64,000 bases of DNA from Haloterrigena salifodinae (lineage in GTDB: Archaea; Halobacteriota; Halobacteria; Halobacteriales; Natrialbaceae), in the NCBI RefSeq assembly GCF_003977755.1, contig NZ_RQWN01000002.1:1-64000 (forward strand). The letters run 5' to 3'. Of this stretch, positions 17,564-27,556 are shown one piece after another. The notes below the pieces were generated by a model, which made no database searches, was not told where the DNA came from, and was given only the letters and a program-made list of their open reading frames with translations. Made by a program: the position numbers and the translations under genes. The stretch's first letter is position 1, and the number at the start of each line of letters is the position of its first letter.

Positions 17564-18436
17564 ATGCAAGTCGCAGTCCTCGGAGCGGGCAGTATGGGGC
17601 ACGGAATCACACAGGTCTCGGCGATGGCGGGCCACGACGTCTTGCTTCGGGATATCGAGGCGGACCTCGTCGAGGACGGCCTCGAGGGGATCCGAACCAA
17701 CCTCCAGGGTGGCGTCGATCGGAACAAGCTCACCGCGGAAGAGATGGAGGAGACGCTCGAGCGCATCGAGGGGACGACCGACCTCGAGGAGGCCGTCGAA
17801 GACGCAGACCTCGTCGTCGAGGCGGTGCCCGAGGAGATGGACCTGAAACAGGACGTCTTCGCGGACGTCGAGGCGGCGACCGACGAGGAGACGGTCATCG
17901 CCTCGAACACCTCCTCGCTCTCCGTGACGGAGATGGCTAGCGCGCTCGAGCACCCCGAGCGCGCGGTGGGACTGCACTTCTTCAACCCGCCCCACATCAT
18001 GGACCTCGTCGAGATCGTGATCGCCGAGCAGACCGACGAACGCACCGAGTCGTTCGCCGTCGACTACGTGCGGAGTATCGAGAAGGAGGACGTTGTCGTC
18101 CGCGACACGGCCGGCTTCGCGACCTCGCGGCTGGGCGTCGCACTCGGCCTCGAGGCGATCCGGATGGTCGAACAGGGCGTCGCCAGCCCGGCCGACATCG
18201 ACGAGGGGATGGAACTCGGCTACGGTCATCCGATGGGGCCGATCGAACTGACCGACCACGTCGGGCTGGACGTCCGCCTGCACATCGCCGAACACCTTCG
18301 AGAGGAACTCGGCGAACGGTTCAAGCCGCCACAGTCCCTGCGCCGGAAGGTCCGGGCTGGCAAGCTCGGCAAGAAGACCGGCGAGGGCTACTACGTCTGG
18401 GAGGACGGCGAACGCGTCGGCACGAGCGGCGACTGA
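17564..18436 (+). CDS. 3-hydroxyacyl-CoA dehydrogenase
   Basis: A 290-residue NAD-dependent 3-hydroxyacyl-CoA dehydrogenase. The N-terminal Rossmann fold is MQVAVLGAGSMGHGITQVSA. The middle has VEAVPEEMDLKQDVFADVEA and SNTSSLSVTEMASALEHPER, then GLHFFNPPHIMDLVEIV with the catalytic His. The C-terminal domain ends GKLGKKTGEGYYVWEDGER. The ATG at 17564 puts the Rossmann strand at the very N-terminus, as usual. With the two acyl-CoA dehydrogenases beside it, it supplies the second oxidation of beta-oxidation-like degradation. Hydratase and thiolase are not in the window. Confidence 0.94.
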   Translation: MQVAVLGAGSMGHGITQVSAMAGHDVLLRDIEADLVEDGLEGIRTNLQGGVDRNKLTAEEMEETLERIEGTTDLEEAVEDADLVVEAVPEEMDLKQDVFADVEAATDEETVIASNTSSLSVTEMASALEHPERAVGLHFFNPPHIMDLVEIVIAEQTDERTESFAVDYVRSIEKEDVVVRDTAGFATSRLGVALGLEAIRMVEQGVASPADIDEGMELGYGHPMGPIELTDHVGLDVRLHIAEHLREELGERFKPPQSLRRKVRAGKLGKKTGEGYYVWEDGERVGTSGD

Positions 18437-19614
18437 GGTACGGACGAATGATCGGATTCACCGCGCTTGACGCCACTCTCAAAGCGGTCTTCTTCCCGGT
18501 TGGCGGGCACCCCGAGCGGTGACGACAGTCGCCATCGAACTCCTCGAGATGTCTTCACCAGCGGGTGGGATCGCGCGCGTTCGTTACCGGCGCAGACGTG
18601 ATCGAGCTCCAAGACCGAGGGTGCCTCTCAGACGAACTCATCGCCGCGGCGGCGAAAGAGAGCAACCTCGTCGACGGAGACGAGCTCAATGGGGCCTACG
18701 AATTCGGGAGTTCGGCGGCGGCAGCGACGAATCCGATCGTCTCGAGCCGCGAAGAGCGCTCTGAAGGAGCGTTCGCGGACGGTGTTCGAGTCCGAACCGA
18801 ACCGTTTGGCCGGTTGCGATCGAAGACGGCAACGAGAGAATCGGGGCGTTCCTCGAGAGCCGCGAACCGGAGTTCACTGGCGAGTAGTGAGACGACATAA
18901 TATTCTATATAGATTAGAAGATCTCGTTCTATCCTGTTCTATTATTCTTTTAACGCTGTGCTACCGATTCCGATCGAGAACGTTACACATTCGCCGTTTA
19001 GGAGTCTGTATACGGGTATTATGGCAAAATTAAAACCGTACATGACTGACTCTGATTGCCAGCAGGATCCGACGATAAGATCGGCTTATTCGCCCATATT
19101 CCAACGCTTCATTCGTTTTACGATGTTTCGACGTGCGAAAGCCTCGTTGAAAAATATCTTTGAGAAATATATGACTGTTTTATGGTATTTCGGAAGATAA
19201 ATTTGAGAGCGACGCCAGCCGCTCGCGGGACGGTCTTCGCGACACGACTCTCGCGGTCCGCCTCCCCAACCGGGTGGCCATCGCTAAATTCAGACAAATA
19301 GGTGCTCCCAACTGTTTATTTGCTGTATAATAATCCCAGAACGATTACTACGAACGGTCGATGGATCTGACCGGTCGGTCGTTACTCTCTCCGTTTCAGC
19401 GGTCGAACGTACGGCGTCTAGCGCACGCGAACGAGTTCGCCACCGTTTCCATCGACTGCGCGCGTCCGATCATCGCCGGTCGCTTTCGTTTCACCGTCGA
19501 CGCGTCCAACCCGCAAGTCGGAGTCGGCGAACTCACGCCGGCGCTCGACACGCCGACCGAACCGATTACGCGCGGCACGGACGCCGCCACATCACGACGA
19601 TTGCATTACGAGGC
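18437..19614. other. Long region without a confident gene, partly AT-rich
   Basis: About 1.2 kb with no recognised gene. An open frame at 18565-18900 (plus) begins plausibly (VTGADVIELQDRGCLSDELI) but degenerates into Arg/Ser-rich sequence. From about 18897 to 19200 and around 19290-19350 the DNA is clearly AT-richer than its surroundings. This composition break precedes the surface-glycan genes and is compatible with a laterally acquired segment. Confidence 0.4.
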
Positions 19615-21366
19615 ATGAAACGAAGCATCACGCGCGGTTTTCTCTCGATTGTCAGCATCAAGTTCCTCCTCATCGGTCTCGATTTCCTCTCGTCACCGCT
19701 GTTGACCCGGTTTCTGGGAGAGGGGTACGGCGACTACGCGATTCTGATGTCGATCTTTGCGGTCTACATGATCTTCGTCAGTTCGGGTGTCGGCGACGGC
19801 GTACGAAAGTACGTCGCGGAGGAACGCGACAGGGCCCACTGGGACGAACACGTTGTCGGCTTCTATCTCCGGATGGCGATCCTACTCGCGGCGATCGGGT
19901 GTTTAGGACTCGCTCTCGCGGCGCAAACGGGAATCGTAACGTCCCGGCTCGGGACGTCGTATCGGACGTACTTCTATCTCCTCTCGTTGCTCGTGTTCAC
20001 CTCCCAGTTCCGCGAGTACACGCGGCGGACGCTCATGGGATTCGGTCTCGAGCGCTACTCCGAACCGCTGCTCTTCCTCGATAAAATCCTGTTCATCGTC
20101 GTCGGCGTCGGCCTCGCATTCCGCGGCCACGGCGTTCAGGGTGTACTGATCGGCCACATGACTGGCGCGGTCACAACCTCGATCGTCGGGCTCGCACTGA
20201 TAAACCGAACGGTGTCGCTGCGAACCGCGCTCGCCAAGATTCCGCCGAAAGACTTTCCGCGCCGCGAACTGTTCACCTTCAATGCGCTCAGCATCATCTT
20301 GATCCTCTGTTTGACGTCACTGTACGAACTCGACGTCATGATGCTCGGGGTGCTCGGGACGACGCAGGAAACCGCCTACTACAAGATTTCGCTCACGATC
20401 GCGGAGTTCCTCTGGATCGTCCCGCTGGCGTTACAGAACGTGCTCTTGCACTCGACCTCGAATATCTGGTCGAATCGTAACTACGAGCGGATCAACTCGC
20501 TCGCCGCTCGCGTCACCCGGTACACACTGTTGTTTACGTTACTGCTCGGAATCGGCATCGGCACGCTCGCCCCGGTTGCGCTCCCGATCGTGTACCCCGA
20601 CGAGTACATAGCGAGTTACGGTCCGATTCTCCTGTTGCTTCCCGGCTGTGTCGGGTTCGCGCTGGCGCGACCGATTCTCGCGATCGGACAGGGCAAAGGC
20701 GATCTTCACGTGCTGATCGCCTCGACCGGTGCAGCGGCGGTTGGCAACATCGTGCTCAACGCGCTGTTGATCCCCCAGTACGGAATGTACGGTGCAGCCG
20801 TCGCGACGAGCATCAGCTACGGGACGATGTTCGTGTTTCACGTCTGGAGCGCCAGAAAAATCGGATTCGACCCAGTCACCGGTGCGCGGATTCCGCAGGT
20901 CATTTTCGCGGGCGGAGTCGCTGCACTTCCAATCGGCCTACTGGCACGGCTTCTCGGGGATTCGGTCTTCTCACTTGTCATCGTCCCTCCGGTGGGTGCA
21001 GCGATCTTTCTCGTGGCCGCGGTCGTCGTCGGTGCGCTTGACGTCGAGGAAATTATCGCCCACCTCGAGACCGCACCGGACCCGATCGGTTCGTTCGGCT
21101 CTACCCTCCGTGCTAAATTCGACGGTGTCGACGATGACCGTGGAGCGGATGGCCACGAGTTCCCAGACGATGACGCGTCACCCGTCGGAGAGAGACAGCG
21201 ACCGAAAGACGGAAACACGGCGGCAAAAAGTAACGCGGGCTCGAGTTCGGACGTTCGCGAGCGACTGGAGACCATCGAAACCAGGATCGAACGGCAGAGA
21301 GATCGCCTCGAGAGCCAACAGGAGACGATCGAGCAGTTGATCGACGAACTCCGACGAGGACGGTGA
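19615..21366 (+). CDS. Oligosaccharide flippase (MATE/MVF-type) with C-terminal coiled coil
   Basis: A 583-residue polytopic protein. It starts MKRSITRGFLSIVSIKFLLI and has about 12-14 hydrophobic helices to residue 475, the layout of Wzx/RfbX-type flippases that move lipid-linked glycans across the membrane. Signs of the family are PLLTRFLGEGYGDYAILMSI and ILAIGQGKGDLHVLIASTGA. An unusual hydrophilic tail of about 100 residues follows; its last 40 residues (RLETIETRIERQRDRLESQQ onward) form a clear coiled coil that could tether partners. The neighbouring acetyltransferase and deacetylase fit N-glycan or exopolysaccharide work. Confidence 0.87.
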   Translation: MKRSITRGFLSIVSIKFLLIGLDFLSSPLLTRFLGEGYGDYAILMSIFAVYMIFVSSGVGDGVRKYVAEERDRAHWDEHVVGFYLRMAILLAAIGCLGLALAAQTGIVTSRLGTSYRTYFYLLSLLVFTSQFREYTRRTLMGFGLERYSEPLLFLDKILFIVVGVGLAFRGHGVQGVLIGHMTGAVTTSIVGLALINRTVSLRTALAKIPPKDFPRRELFTFNALSIILILCLTSLYELDVMMLGVLGTTQETAYYKISLTIAEFLWIVPLALQNVLLHSTSNIWSNRNYERINSLAARVTRYTLLFTLLLGIGIGTLAPVALPIVYPDEYIASYGPILLLLPGCVGFALARPILAIGQGKGDLHVLIASTGAAAVGNIVLNALLIPQYGMYGAAVATSISYGTMFVFHVWSARKIGFDPVTGARIPQVIFAGGVAALPIGLLARLLGDSVFSLVIVPPVGAAIFLVAAVVVGALDVEEIIAHLETAPDPIGSFGSTLRAKFDGVDDDRGADGHEFPDDDASPVGERQRPKDGNTAAKSNAGSSSDVRERLETIETRIERQRDRLESQQETIEQLIDELRRGR

Positions 21367-21433
21367 CGGGTCGTTCTCGGCCTATCGCTCGGTGATCGAA
21401 CGTACGAACGCGGTCACCGAAAACGAGGGTTCC

Positions 21434-22531
21434 TCACCCGCTATCGACCTCGCAGAACGCGAGTCGCCAGTTCGCGCTGTCCGCGAGCTGGGCTCCGGAC
21501 AGCGTCCAGTCAAGCGGCGGTGTCCCGGCCGGTCTGACGACGTGCGTCGATGGCGAGGTTCCCCACTTCAGGGGCGCTCGCTGGTCGCTGTGAAAGCCCC
21601 GCGACCGCAACACTGACCGGGGGACTACCGACCCGGGAGCAGCGATGACGTCCGCATCGCCGGTTTCTCGAAGCACCGCGTCGAGAAGTGCAGCCAGTGT
21701 TGCCTGCCGAGACGGGGACGAACTCGTCCCCGCTGCGAGTGGGAGGACGTCGAGGATTCGGACGACCGTCGGACCGCTCGTTCGGTCCCGACGACCGTAG
21801 ACGACCGCTGCGATGGGCGCTCCGTCCCGCGTTGCAACGATCGTGCGGTACGTCCAGAGCGGATTCGCGAACCGCCACTCGTAGAACGTTTCGTCGCGAG
21901 CGACGTGAAATTCCGGGATTGTCTCGGACGAAGCCAGCGTCGCGAGCAGCGAGGACGGCACGCGATCGTACCGCGAAAGTTCGACCGCATTGGTCGAATC
22001 GGCAAATCGATCCCGGATCGAGACGTATCCGCTCGCCAGCGATCGAGCGATCGGCTCGACCGGCTCGAGTTGGGGGAGCCACGCGGTCGGGTTTTGGATT
22101 CGGTAGTACGTCTCTCGCTCGCTCGCGACCCGCCAGCCGAGTTTGAGATTCCCCGGAAGTGAGCGGTGGTTTGGGAAGTTGAAGAACAGATCCGCGTCGT
22201 CGTATCTGTCGATCGCCCGCTCGGTCAGCCGCGTGAATAGTCCCCGACGCTGGTGCTCGGGACGGACCATCGAATCGCACGGCTGGAAAGCGCTGAACTC
22301 GTCGTCGCCCGCGGCGAGGCGGAGCGGGAAGAACGCCCGCGCGCCGACGAGTTCGTCGTCTCGCTGTGCAACCAGGATCGGAACGTGGTTGACGTACGGA
22401 TTCCGTTCGTACTTCCACGTGAACCAGTCGTTGCCCATTTGCCCGCCCAGTACGTCGGCGAACAGGTCGAGAAACGCGTCCCTATCGGCCGATTCGTACT
22501 GTCGGATCTCGTACGGGTCCGAATTGGTCAT
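21434..22531 (-). CDS. GNAT-family N-acetyltransferase
   Basis: A 365-residue protein with an N-terminal GNAT domain (YEIRQYESADRDAFLDLFAD; acetyl-CoA binding loop VRPEHQRRGLFTRLTERAID near residues 88-107) and a C-terminal region of about 200 residues that may be a second, degenerate acyltransferase domain (FHVARDETFYEWRFANPLWT). Such two-part GNATs often lie in polysaccharide loci. It ends about 65 bp from the convergent flippase gene, and its ATG is 9 bp from the stop of the upstream deacetylase gene, so the two are probably co-transcribed. Confidence 0.82.
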   Translation of the reverse strand: MTNSDPYEIRQYESADRDAFLDLFADVLGGQMGNDWFTWKYERNPYVNHVPILVAQRDDELVGARAFFPLRLAAGDDEFSAFQPCDSMVRPEHQRRGLFTRLTERAIDRYDDADLFFNFPNHRSLPGNLKLGWRVASERETYYRIQNPTAWLPQLEPVEPIARSLASGYVSIRDRFADSTNAVELSRYDRVPSSLLATLASSETIPEFHVARDETFYEWRFANPLWTYRTIVATRDGAPIAAVVYGRRDRTSGPTVVRILDVLPLAAGTSSSPSRQATLAALLDAVLRETGDADVIAAPGSVVPRSVLRSRGFHSDQRAPLKWGTSPSTHVVRPAGTPPLDWTLSGAQLADSANWRLAFCEVDSG

Positions 22532-22540
22532 CGATAGACG

Positions 22541-23488
22541 TTAGTTGTTCTCGAATGTAGATCCCGGTTGACTCTCGTTTCGCACCCTGTCTGCGACCTC
22601 GGCCATAGTTTCGACGCGTAGGCCGTCCGTGCTTCGACGACGGTCGATGTATCCCGCAATCGATTGAAGCCGTTGGTAGTGCGCCGGCGTTCGGAGGTTA
22701 TGGGGGTGAAGCCACATGTGCAACACGCCGTCCGTTTGGGCAACGCGGTCGATCCCGGATTTCACTTGTTTGACTACCGGATCCTCACCGAACGCGGAAA
22801 ACAGTTTTCTATACTTCGCTTCGAAGTTGAACAGGTAGATCGACGCCGGCACGTTGACCAAGCCGTGGTCGTCGACGTACGGGTTGACGATCGGCGGCGC
22901 CGGTTTTCCGACCGCCGCGCTCGATATCTTCGTTATCTGTCGCATCAGCGTACTCTGCGAGTCGCGGAGCGGGTTCGTACCGCGATAACAGTCGAAACCG
23001 TGTGCCGCGAGCGTGTCCCGGTGTCGGATCCTGTTGACAGGGAAGACGAACGATGACAGGTCGTGGCCGCGGCGCGACGCGGCATGAGCGCAGTTTTCGA
23101 TCTCTCGAGTTGCGAACGCTTCGTTCATTCGATCGTGGTCGAAGTGAACGTGCGTGAACCCGTGACCGGCGATTTCGTGGTCGATATCGGCGGTCGCGAT
23201 TTCGTCGACGAGTTCGGCCCCGTACCAGATATCGGTCGCGGGGAGGTCTTCGATCGATTTCTGGCAGCATCGCTCGCCGGCGGGGTGGTTCCGGTGTCTG
23301 TCAGTACACGAGCGCAAGAATAGGTGCCCGGTAACCGCCCATGTCGCCGGAATTTCGAACGCGTCGAATAGCTCTCGGAGGCGACGCCAGTTCTGGCGCG
23401 TGTTGCGAAGAAACGTCTCCGACACAGATTCGTCGTGGTGAAATCCCCAGCCGACTTCTGCATCGAGGGAAATGACGACCGATCCCAT
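22541..23488 (-). CDS. Polysaccharide deacetylase (NodB-type)
   Basis: A 315-residue protein with NodB homology motifs: ISLDAEVGWGFHHDE near the N-terminus (catalytic/metal Asp), EIAGHGFTHVHFDHDRM (two metal-ligand His) and FVFPVNRIRHRDTLAAHGFD. The C-terminal MWLHPHNLRTP supplies the late conserved His. These enzymes remove N-acetyl groups from glycans. No signal peptide is visible, so it may act in the cytoplasm on a nucleotide- or lipid-linked precursor. It is first in a probable two-gene unit with the GNAT enzyme. Confidence 0.85.
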   Translation of the reverse strand: MGSVVISLDAEVGWGFHHDESVSETFLRNTRQNWRRLRELFDAFEIPATWAVTGHLFLRSCTDRHRNHPAGERCCQKSIEDLPATDIWYGAELVDEIATADIDHEIAGHGFTHVHFDHDRMNEAFATREIENCAHAASRRGHDLSSFVFPVNRIRHRDTLAAHGFDCYRGTNPLRDSQSTLMRQITKISSAAVGKPAPPIVNPYVDDHGLVNVPASIYLFNFEAKYRKLFSAFGEDPVVKQVKSGIDRVAQTDGVLHMWLHPHNLRTPAHYQRLQSIAGYIDRRRSTDGLRVETMAEVADRVRNESQPGSTFENN

Positions 23489-24029
23489 CTGATTACGTGC
23501 GCGATCCGTGCGCGATCGCCGATCGAAACCGAACTTGCGTCGTCTGATTGGAGTCGGACCGGATCCGTCGTGTAATTGATACGGAGTTCTGGCAATTCAT
23601 GTCAAGTGAGTCATCGAGATTCTCGCCCATATTTTCCCGGATATTAAATTCGGTTGTCGCAGTTACACAGATACTTAGCGTCTAAATTGGATTGCTGTAG
23701 AGAAAGTCAACCAGAAGTGATCGAACCGCGTACCGTTTGTCGAACTCATAAACGAGAATCGCGGCCATCGTTCAGACCGCATCGCTCTCGTACGGTTGGG
23801 TGGCGGTGACCGGCCGAACGACGGGTTGACGATGCGATGATCACCGTAATCAGCGTCAGTTGCTCGTGGATCAAGTATTCCTGGCGACACCGCGGGCCAA
23901 CGTTTTGGCTTTGAAACAGTTAACTACCGCAGATATCGCCGCTGATTTCGGACGCTTCGGAACGGACCATTCGAGAGCGGGGTTTTCCCGAGGGATGATC
24001 ACTTAAGCGCCGCCGGACAATGGTCAACT
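23489..24029. other. Intergenic region, divergent promoters only
   Basis: No gene was recognised in 540 bp. A TATA-like CACTTAAGC at about 24001-24009 lies 25-30 bp before the next gene's ATG. AT-richer segments occur at about 23620-23700. Confidence 0.4.
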
Positions 24030-27000
24030 ATGTCACTGGAGTCGAGCGCCGACCCGGCCGCCGATGGACGTGCGAACTACGACTACCGAAGCGACGAGGT
24101 CGATCGGCCGGCACTGGTCGACGACCTCGAGCGACTCGTCGACTGTGACGTTCGCGGCGACTCTTACTCCCGAGAACTCTACGCGACCGACGCGAGCGCC
24201 TACGAGGTGACGCCGATGGCTGTCGCTTTCCCCGAGTCGACCGCCGACGTCGTCGGGATCGTCGAGTACTGCGCCGAACGGGAGATTCCAGTGCTCCCGC
24301 GGGGCGGCGGCACCAGCCTCGCCGGCCAGACGGTCAATCGTGCCGTCGTGTTGGACTTCACGCGACACATGAACGACATCATCGAGATCGATCCCGACGG
24401 GCGGACGGCGACGGTCCAGCCCGGGACGATTCTCGGGACGCTGAACGAGGCCCTCGCGCCCCACGACCTCAAGTTCGCGCCCGACCCCGCGTGGGGCGAC
24501 AAGAGCGCCATCGGCGGCGCGATCGGCAACAACTCGACGGGCTCGCACTCGCTGAAGTACGGGAAAACCGACGCGTACCTTGAGGAAGTCGAGGCGGTTC
24601 TCGCCGACGGCACCGTGACGACCTTCGGCGAGGTCACCCTCGATGAGGTCGCCGACCGCGCCGACCCCGAGGGCGATCTCGAGGAGCGCATTTACGCGGA
24701 AGTCGGTCGGATCCTCGACGAGGAGGCCGATCTGATCGAGGAGACGTATCCCGACCTGAAGCGCAACGTCTCCGGATACAATCTCGATCGACTCGTTGCG
24801 GAGGCTCGCGGGAGCGAACTGCCGGGCGGCGAGGACACCGGCGAGCCCGGCACCGTCAACCTCGCGCGGCTGCTGGCCGGCAGCGAGGGGACGCTGGCGA
24901 TCGTCACCGAAGCGACCGTCTCGCTCGAGTCCGTCCCCGAGACGAAGGCCGTCACCCTCCTGTGCTATCCGGACCTCCACGAGGCGATGCAAGACGTCGA
25001 ACCGATCCTCGCACACGACCCCGCCGCGGTCGAGGTGCTCGACGACGTTCTGATCGACCTCGCGCGCGACACCGCGGAGTTCGGGCCGGTCACCGAAATG
25101 CTCCCCGAGGGGACCAACGCCGTGTTGCTGGTCGAGTTCTACGCCGAGGACGCCGACCACGGCAAGGAGCAGGTCGCGGGCCTGCTTGCCGATCGCCTGC
25201 CGTCGGCGACGCCCGCCGGCGAGCCGGCTTCGGACGCTCCGCGTTCCAACGCGGAGACGCTCGCCCTCGAGGCCCTCGAGGCCTACGAAAAAGAGGAACG
25301 CGCCCAGCTCTGGAAGCTCCGCAAGTCCGGGCTCCCGATCTTGCTCTCGCGGACGACCGACGAGAAGCACATCTCCTTCATCGAGGACACCGCGATTCCG
25401 CCCGAGAACTTGCCGACCTTCGTCGAGGAGTTCGAGGCGATCCTCGAGGCGCACGACACCTACGCCAGCTTCTACGCCCACGCGGGGCCGGGCGTGCTCC
25501 ACGTGCGGCCGCTCGTGAACACGAAGACCGAGGTCGGCCTCGAGCAGTTACACGGGATCGCCGACGACGTGACCGATCTCGTCGTCGAGTTAGGGGGATC
25601 GGTCTCGGGCGAGCACGGCGACGGTCGCGCTCGCACCCAGTGGAATCACAAACTCTACGGCGACGAACTCTGGCAGACATTCCAGGACCTCAAGACCGCC
25701 TTCGATCCCAACTGGCTCCTGAATCCGGGCCAGGTCGTCTTCCGCGACGACGATCCGACCGACCTGCGCGAGCACCTGCGGTTCAACCCCGACTACGAGT
25801 TCGAGGCCGGCTTCGAGCCCGCCCTCGAGTGGGAGAACGACAATGGTATACAGGGAATGGTCGAGCTCTGTCACGGCTGCGGCGGCTGTCGGGGCGAACA
25901 GGAGACCACCGGCGGCGTGATGTGTCCGACCTACCGGGCGAGTCGCGAGGAGATCACCGCCACCCGTGGCCGGGCGAACGCGCTCCGGCAGGCCATGAGC
26001 GGCAACCTAGAGCCAGAGGAGGCCTTCTCCGATGAGTTCGTCGAGGAAGTGATGGGGCTCTGTATCGGCTGCAAGGGCTGTGCCATCGACTGCCCGAGCG
26101 AGGTCGACATGGCGAAGCTCAAGGCCGAAGTCACCCACGAGTACCACCAGCGCAACGGCGCGACGCTGCGGGATCGGCTCTTCGCCAACGTCGCCACCCT
26201 CTCGAAGTGGGGCTCCCAACTCGCACCGCTCTCGAACGCCCTACCGAAACTGCCGGGCGCCAGGAAAGCCCTCGAGGCGACCGTCGGCATCGCGTCCGAT
26301 CGCCCGCTGCCGACGTTCCGCGCGACGACGTTTCGGGACTGGTTCGACTGGCGCGGCGGCGCGCGGATCAGCGAGCAGGACGCCGATCGGAGCGTCGTCC
26401 TCTATCCCGACACGTACACCAACTACAGCCATCCCGAAGCGGGGAAAGCCGCCGTCCGCGTCCTCGAGGCTGCGAACGTCCACGTGGCGGTTCCCGACGA
26501 ACTGGGAGATACGGGTCGGCCGGCGTTCTCGAAGGGCTTCCTCGAGAAGGCCCGCGAAACGGCGCGCGAGAACGTCTCGAAGCTCGCGCCGCTCGTGGAG
26601 GAGGGACGTGACGTCGTCGTCATCGAACCCTCCGACGCGGTCATGTTCCAGCTGGATTACCTCGATCTGCTCTCCGACGAGCGCGCCGAGCGGGTCGCGG
26701 CCGCGACCTACGGCGTCTGCGAGTACATCGATTCGTTCCGGCTGGACGAGACGATCGCGTTCGATTCCGACGGGGCCGACGAGTCGTTGATCTACCACGG
26801 CCACTGCCACCAGAAGGCCGTCGCCAAGGACCACCACGCGGTCGGCGTCCTGCGCCGGGCGGGCTACGCCGCCGACCCGCTCGATTCCGGCTGCTGCGGG
26901 ATGGCCGGCTCGTTCGGCTACGAGGCCGAACACGCCTCGATGAGCGACGGAATCGGCGAAATCCTGTACGAACAGGTCGACGCGAGCAAGGGCGACCGTG

Positions 27001-27104
27001 TCGTCGCCCCCGGGGCGTCGTGTCGCACGCAACTCGAGCATCGACCCGGCGCCGACGAGAACCCGCCGACGCCGATCGAACTCGTCGCCGAAGCGCTCGA
27101 GTAA
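24030..27104 (+). CDS. FAD-linked oxidase/Fe-S fusion dehydrogenase (D-lactate or glycolate type)
   Basis: A 1024-residue fusion. Residues about 60-280 form the FAD-binding PCMH domain (LPRGGGTSLAGQTVNRAVVL; SAIGGAIGNNSTGSHSLKYG), and 300-580 the FAD-oxidase C domain ending GSVSGEHGDGRARTQWNHKL. A 4Fe-4S unit follows (CHGCGGCRGEQ; CIGCKGCAIDCPSEVDMAKL). The C-terminus has two cysteine-rich CCG-type segments, of which the second is SGCCGMAGSFGYEAEH. This is the GlcD plus GlcF layout in one chain, seen in D-lactate, glycolate and 2-hydroxyglutarate dehydrogenases. It probably oxidises a D-2-hydroxy acid and passes electrons to the respiratory chain. The exact substrate cannot be read from sequence. 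Confidence 0.9.
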   Translation: MSLESSADPAADGRANYDYRSDEVDRPALVDDLERLVDCDVRGDSYSRELYATDASAYEVTPMAVAFPESTADVVGIVEYCAEREIPVLPRGGGTSLAGQTVNRAVVLDFTRHMNDIIEIDPDGRTATVQPGTILGTLNEALAPHDLKFAPDPAWGDKSAIGGAIGNNSTGSHSLKYGKTDAYLEEVEAVLADGTVTTFGEVTLDEVADRADPEGDLEERIYAEVGRILDEEADLIEETYPDLKRNVSGYNLDRLVAEARGSELPGGEDTGEPGTVNLARLLAGSEGTLAIVTEATVSLESVPETKAVTLLCYPDLHEAMQDVEPILAHDPAAVEVLDDVLIDLARDTAEFGPVTEMLPEGTNAVLLVEFYAEDADHGKEQVAGLLADRLPSATPAGEPASDAPRSNAETLALEALEAYEKEERAQLWKLRKSGLPILLSRTTDEKHISFIEDTAIPPENLPTFVEEFEAILEAHDTYASFYAHAGPGVLHVRPLVNTKTEVGLEQLHGIADDVTDLVVELGGSVSGEHGDGRARTQWNHKLYGDELWQTFQDLKTAFDPNWLLNPGQVVFRDDDPTDLREHLRFNPDYEFEAGFEPALEWENDNGIQGMVELCHGCGGCRGEQETTGGVMCPTYRASREEITATRGRANALRQAMSGNLEPEEAFSDEFVEEVMGLCIGCKGCAIDCPSEVDMAKLKAEVTHEYHQRNGATLRDRLFANVATLSKWGSQLAPLSNALPKLPGARKALEATVGIASDRPLPTFRATTFRDWFDWRGGARISEQDADRSVVLYPDTYTNYSHPEAGKAAVRVLEAANVHVAVPDELGDTGRPAFSKGFLEKARETARENVSKLAPLVEEGRDVVVIEPSDAVMFQLDYLDLLSDERAERVAAATYGVCEYIDSFRLDETIAFDSDGADESLIYHGHCHQKAVAKDHHAVGVLRRAGYAADPLDSGCCGMAGSFGYEAEHASMSDGIGEILYEQVDASKGDRVVAPGASCRTQLEHRPGADENPPTPIELVAEALE

Positions 27105-27126
27105 CGACACGCCAGTTTTCTGTTAC

Positions 27127-27243
27127 CCTTCATCTCTCCCTCCACTCCCCTTCCTTACTCCCGTTCTCTCTATTCTTGTCCTCCCGCATTCCTCTTTCAC
27201 TATCCTCATTCCTATCCCATTCTTGATGATACTCCCACACCCC
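27127..27243 (+). repeat. Polypyrimidine tract upstream of the candidate origin
   Basis: About 115 bp on the plus strand are overwhelmingly C and T (runs such as CTCTCCCTCCACTCCCCTTC), unlike anything else in the window. The tract leads directly into the inverted origin box at 27237-27256. Such strand-asymmetric DNA can form unusual structures or act as an unwinding or replication-fork feature. No coding potential is seen. Confidence 0.6.
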
Positions 27244-27256
27244 AGGTGTCGAGTGT
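27237..27256 (-). repeat. Inverted origin box 1
   Basis: ACACCCCAGGTGTCGAGTGT on the plus strand is the reverse complement of the box repeated behind cdc6. With the direct copy at 27557-27577 it forms an inverted pair flanking about 300 bp, the classic arrangement around a haloarchaeal origin core. Confidence 0.7.
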
Positions 27257-27332
27257 AGATGCGCGAAAGCGAGCGCTAGAGTCCGTATCTGGACAGAGTG
27301 TGAATAGACGGTGGTGCCAAGATCCTCGTGGT

Positions 27333-27372
27333 GGCAAATATAGTATATTAGAATAAAAAGTTTTATGTGGAA
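27333..27372. other. AT-rich core, candidate duplex unwinding element
   Basis: A sharply AT-rich stretch (containing TATAGTATATTAGAATAAAA) lies between the two inverted origin boxes and upstream of the cdc6 gene. This is where haloarchaeal origins keep their unwinding element. Assignment is by position and composition only. Confidence 0.55.
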
Positions 27373-27556
27373 TCAATGAAAACCAGATCCGTACTGGACT
27401 ATCTAACGGTCGAACTACTGTTCGAACGGACGAACCGTTCGATCTTACTTCTCACCGAAATATCTCGCTCGTTACGCCCTGATTTAGCAATCTATACTGC
27501 CTCCTCTATTTCTAACACCCTTCTTTAGATCATTTACCGGTCGTTTTCGGCGATCT

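Noticed and set aside
18565..18900. 111-residue plus-strand open frame
   Set aside because: The first 40 residues look protein-like, but the rest is Arg/Ser-rich and unlike a haloarchaeal protein. There is no recognised family; mentioned only in the gap description.
19361..19618. 85-residue open frame ahead of the flippase
   Set aside because: It has no protein-like pattern and overlaps the flippase start by 4 bp in another frame; probably promoter DNA.
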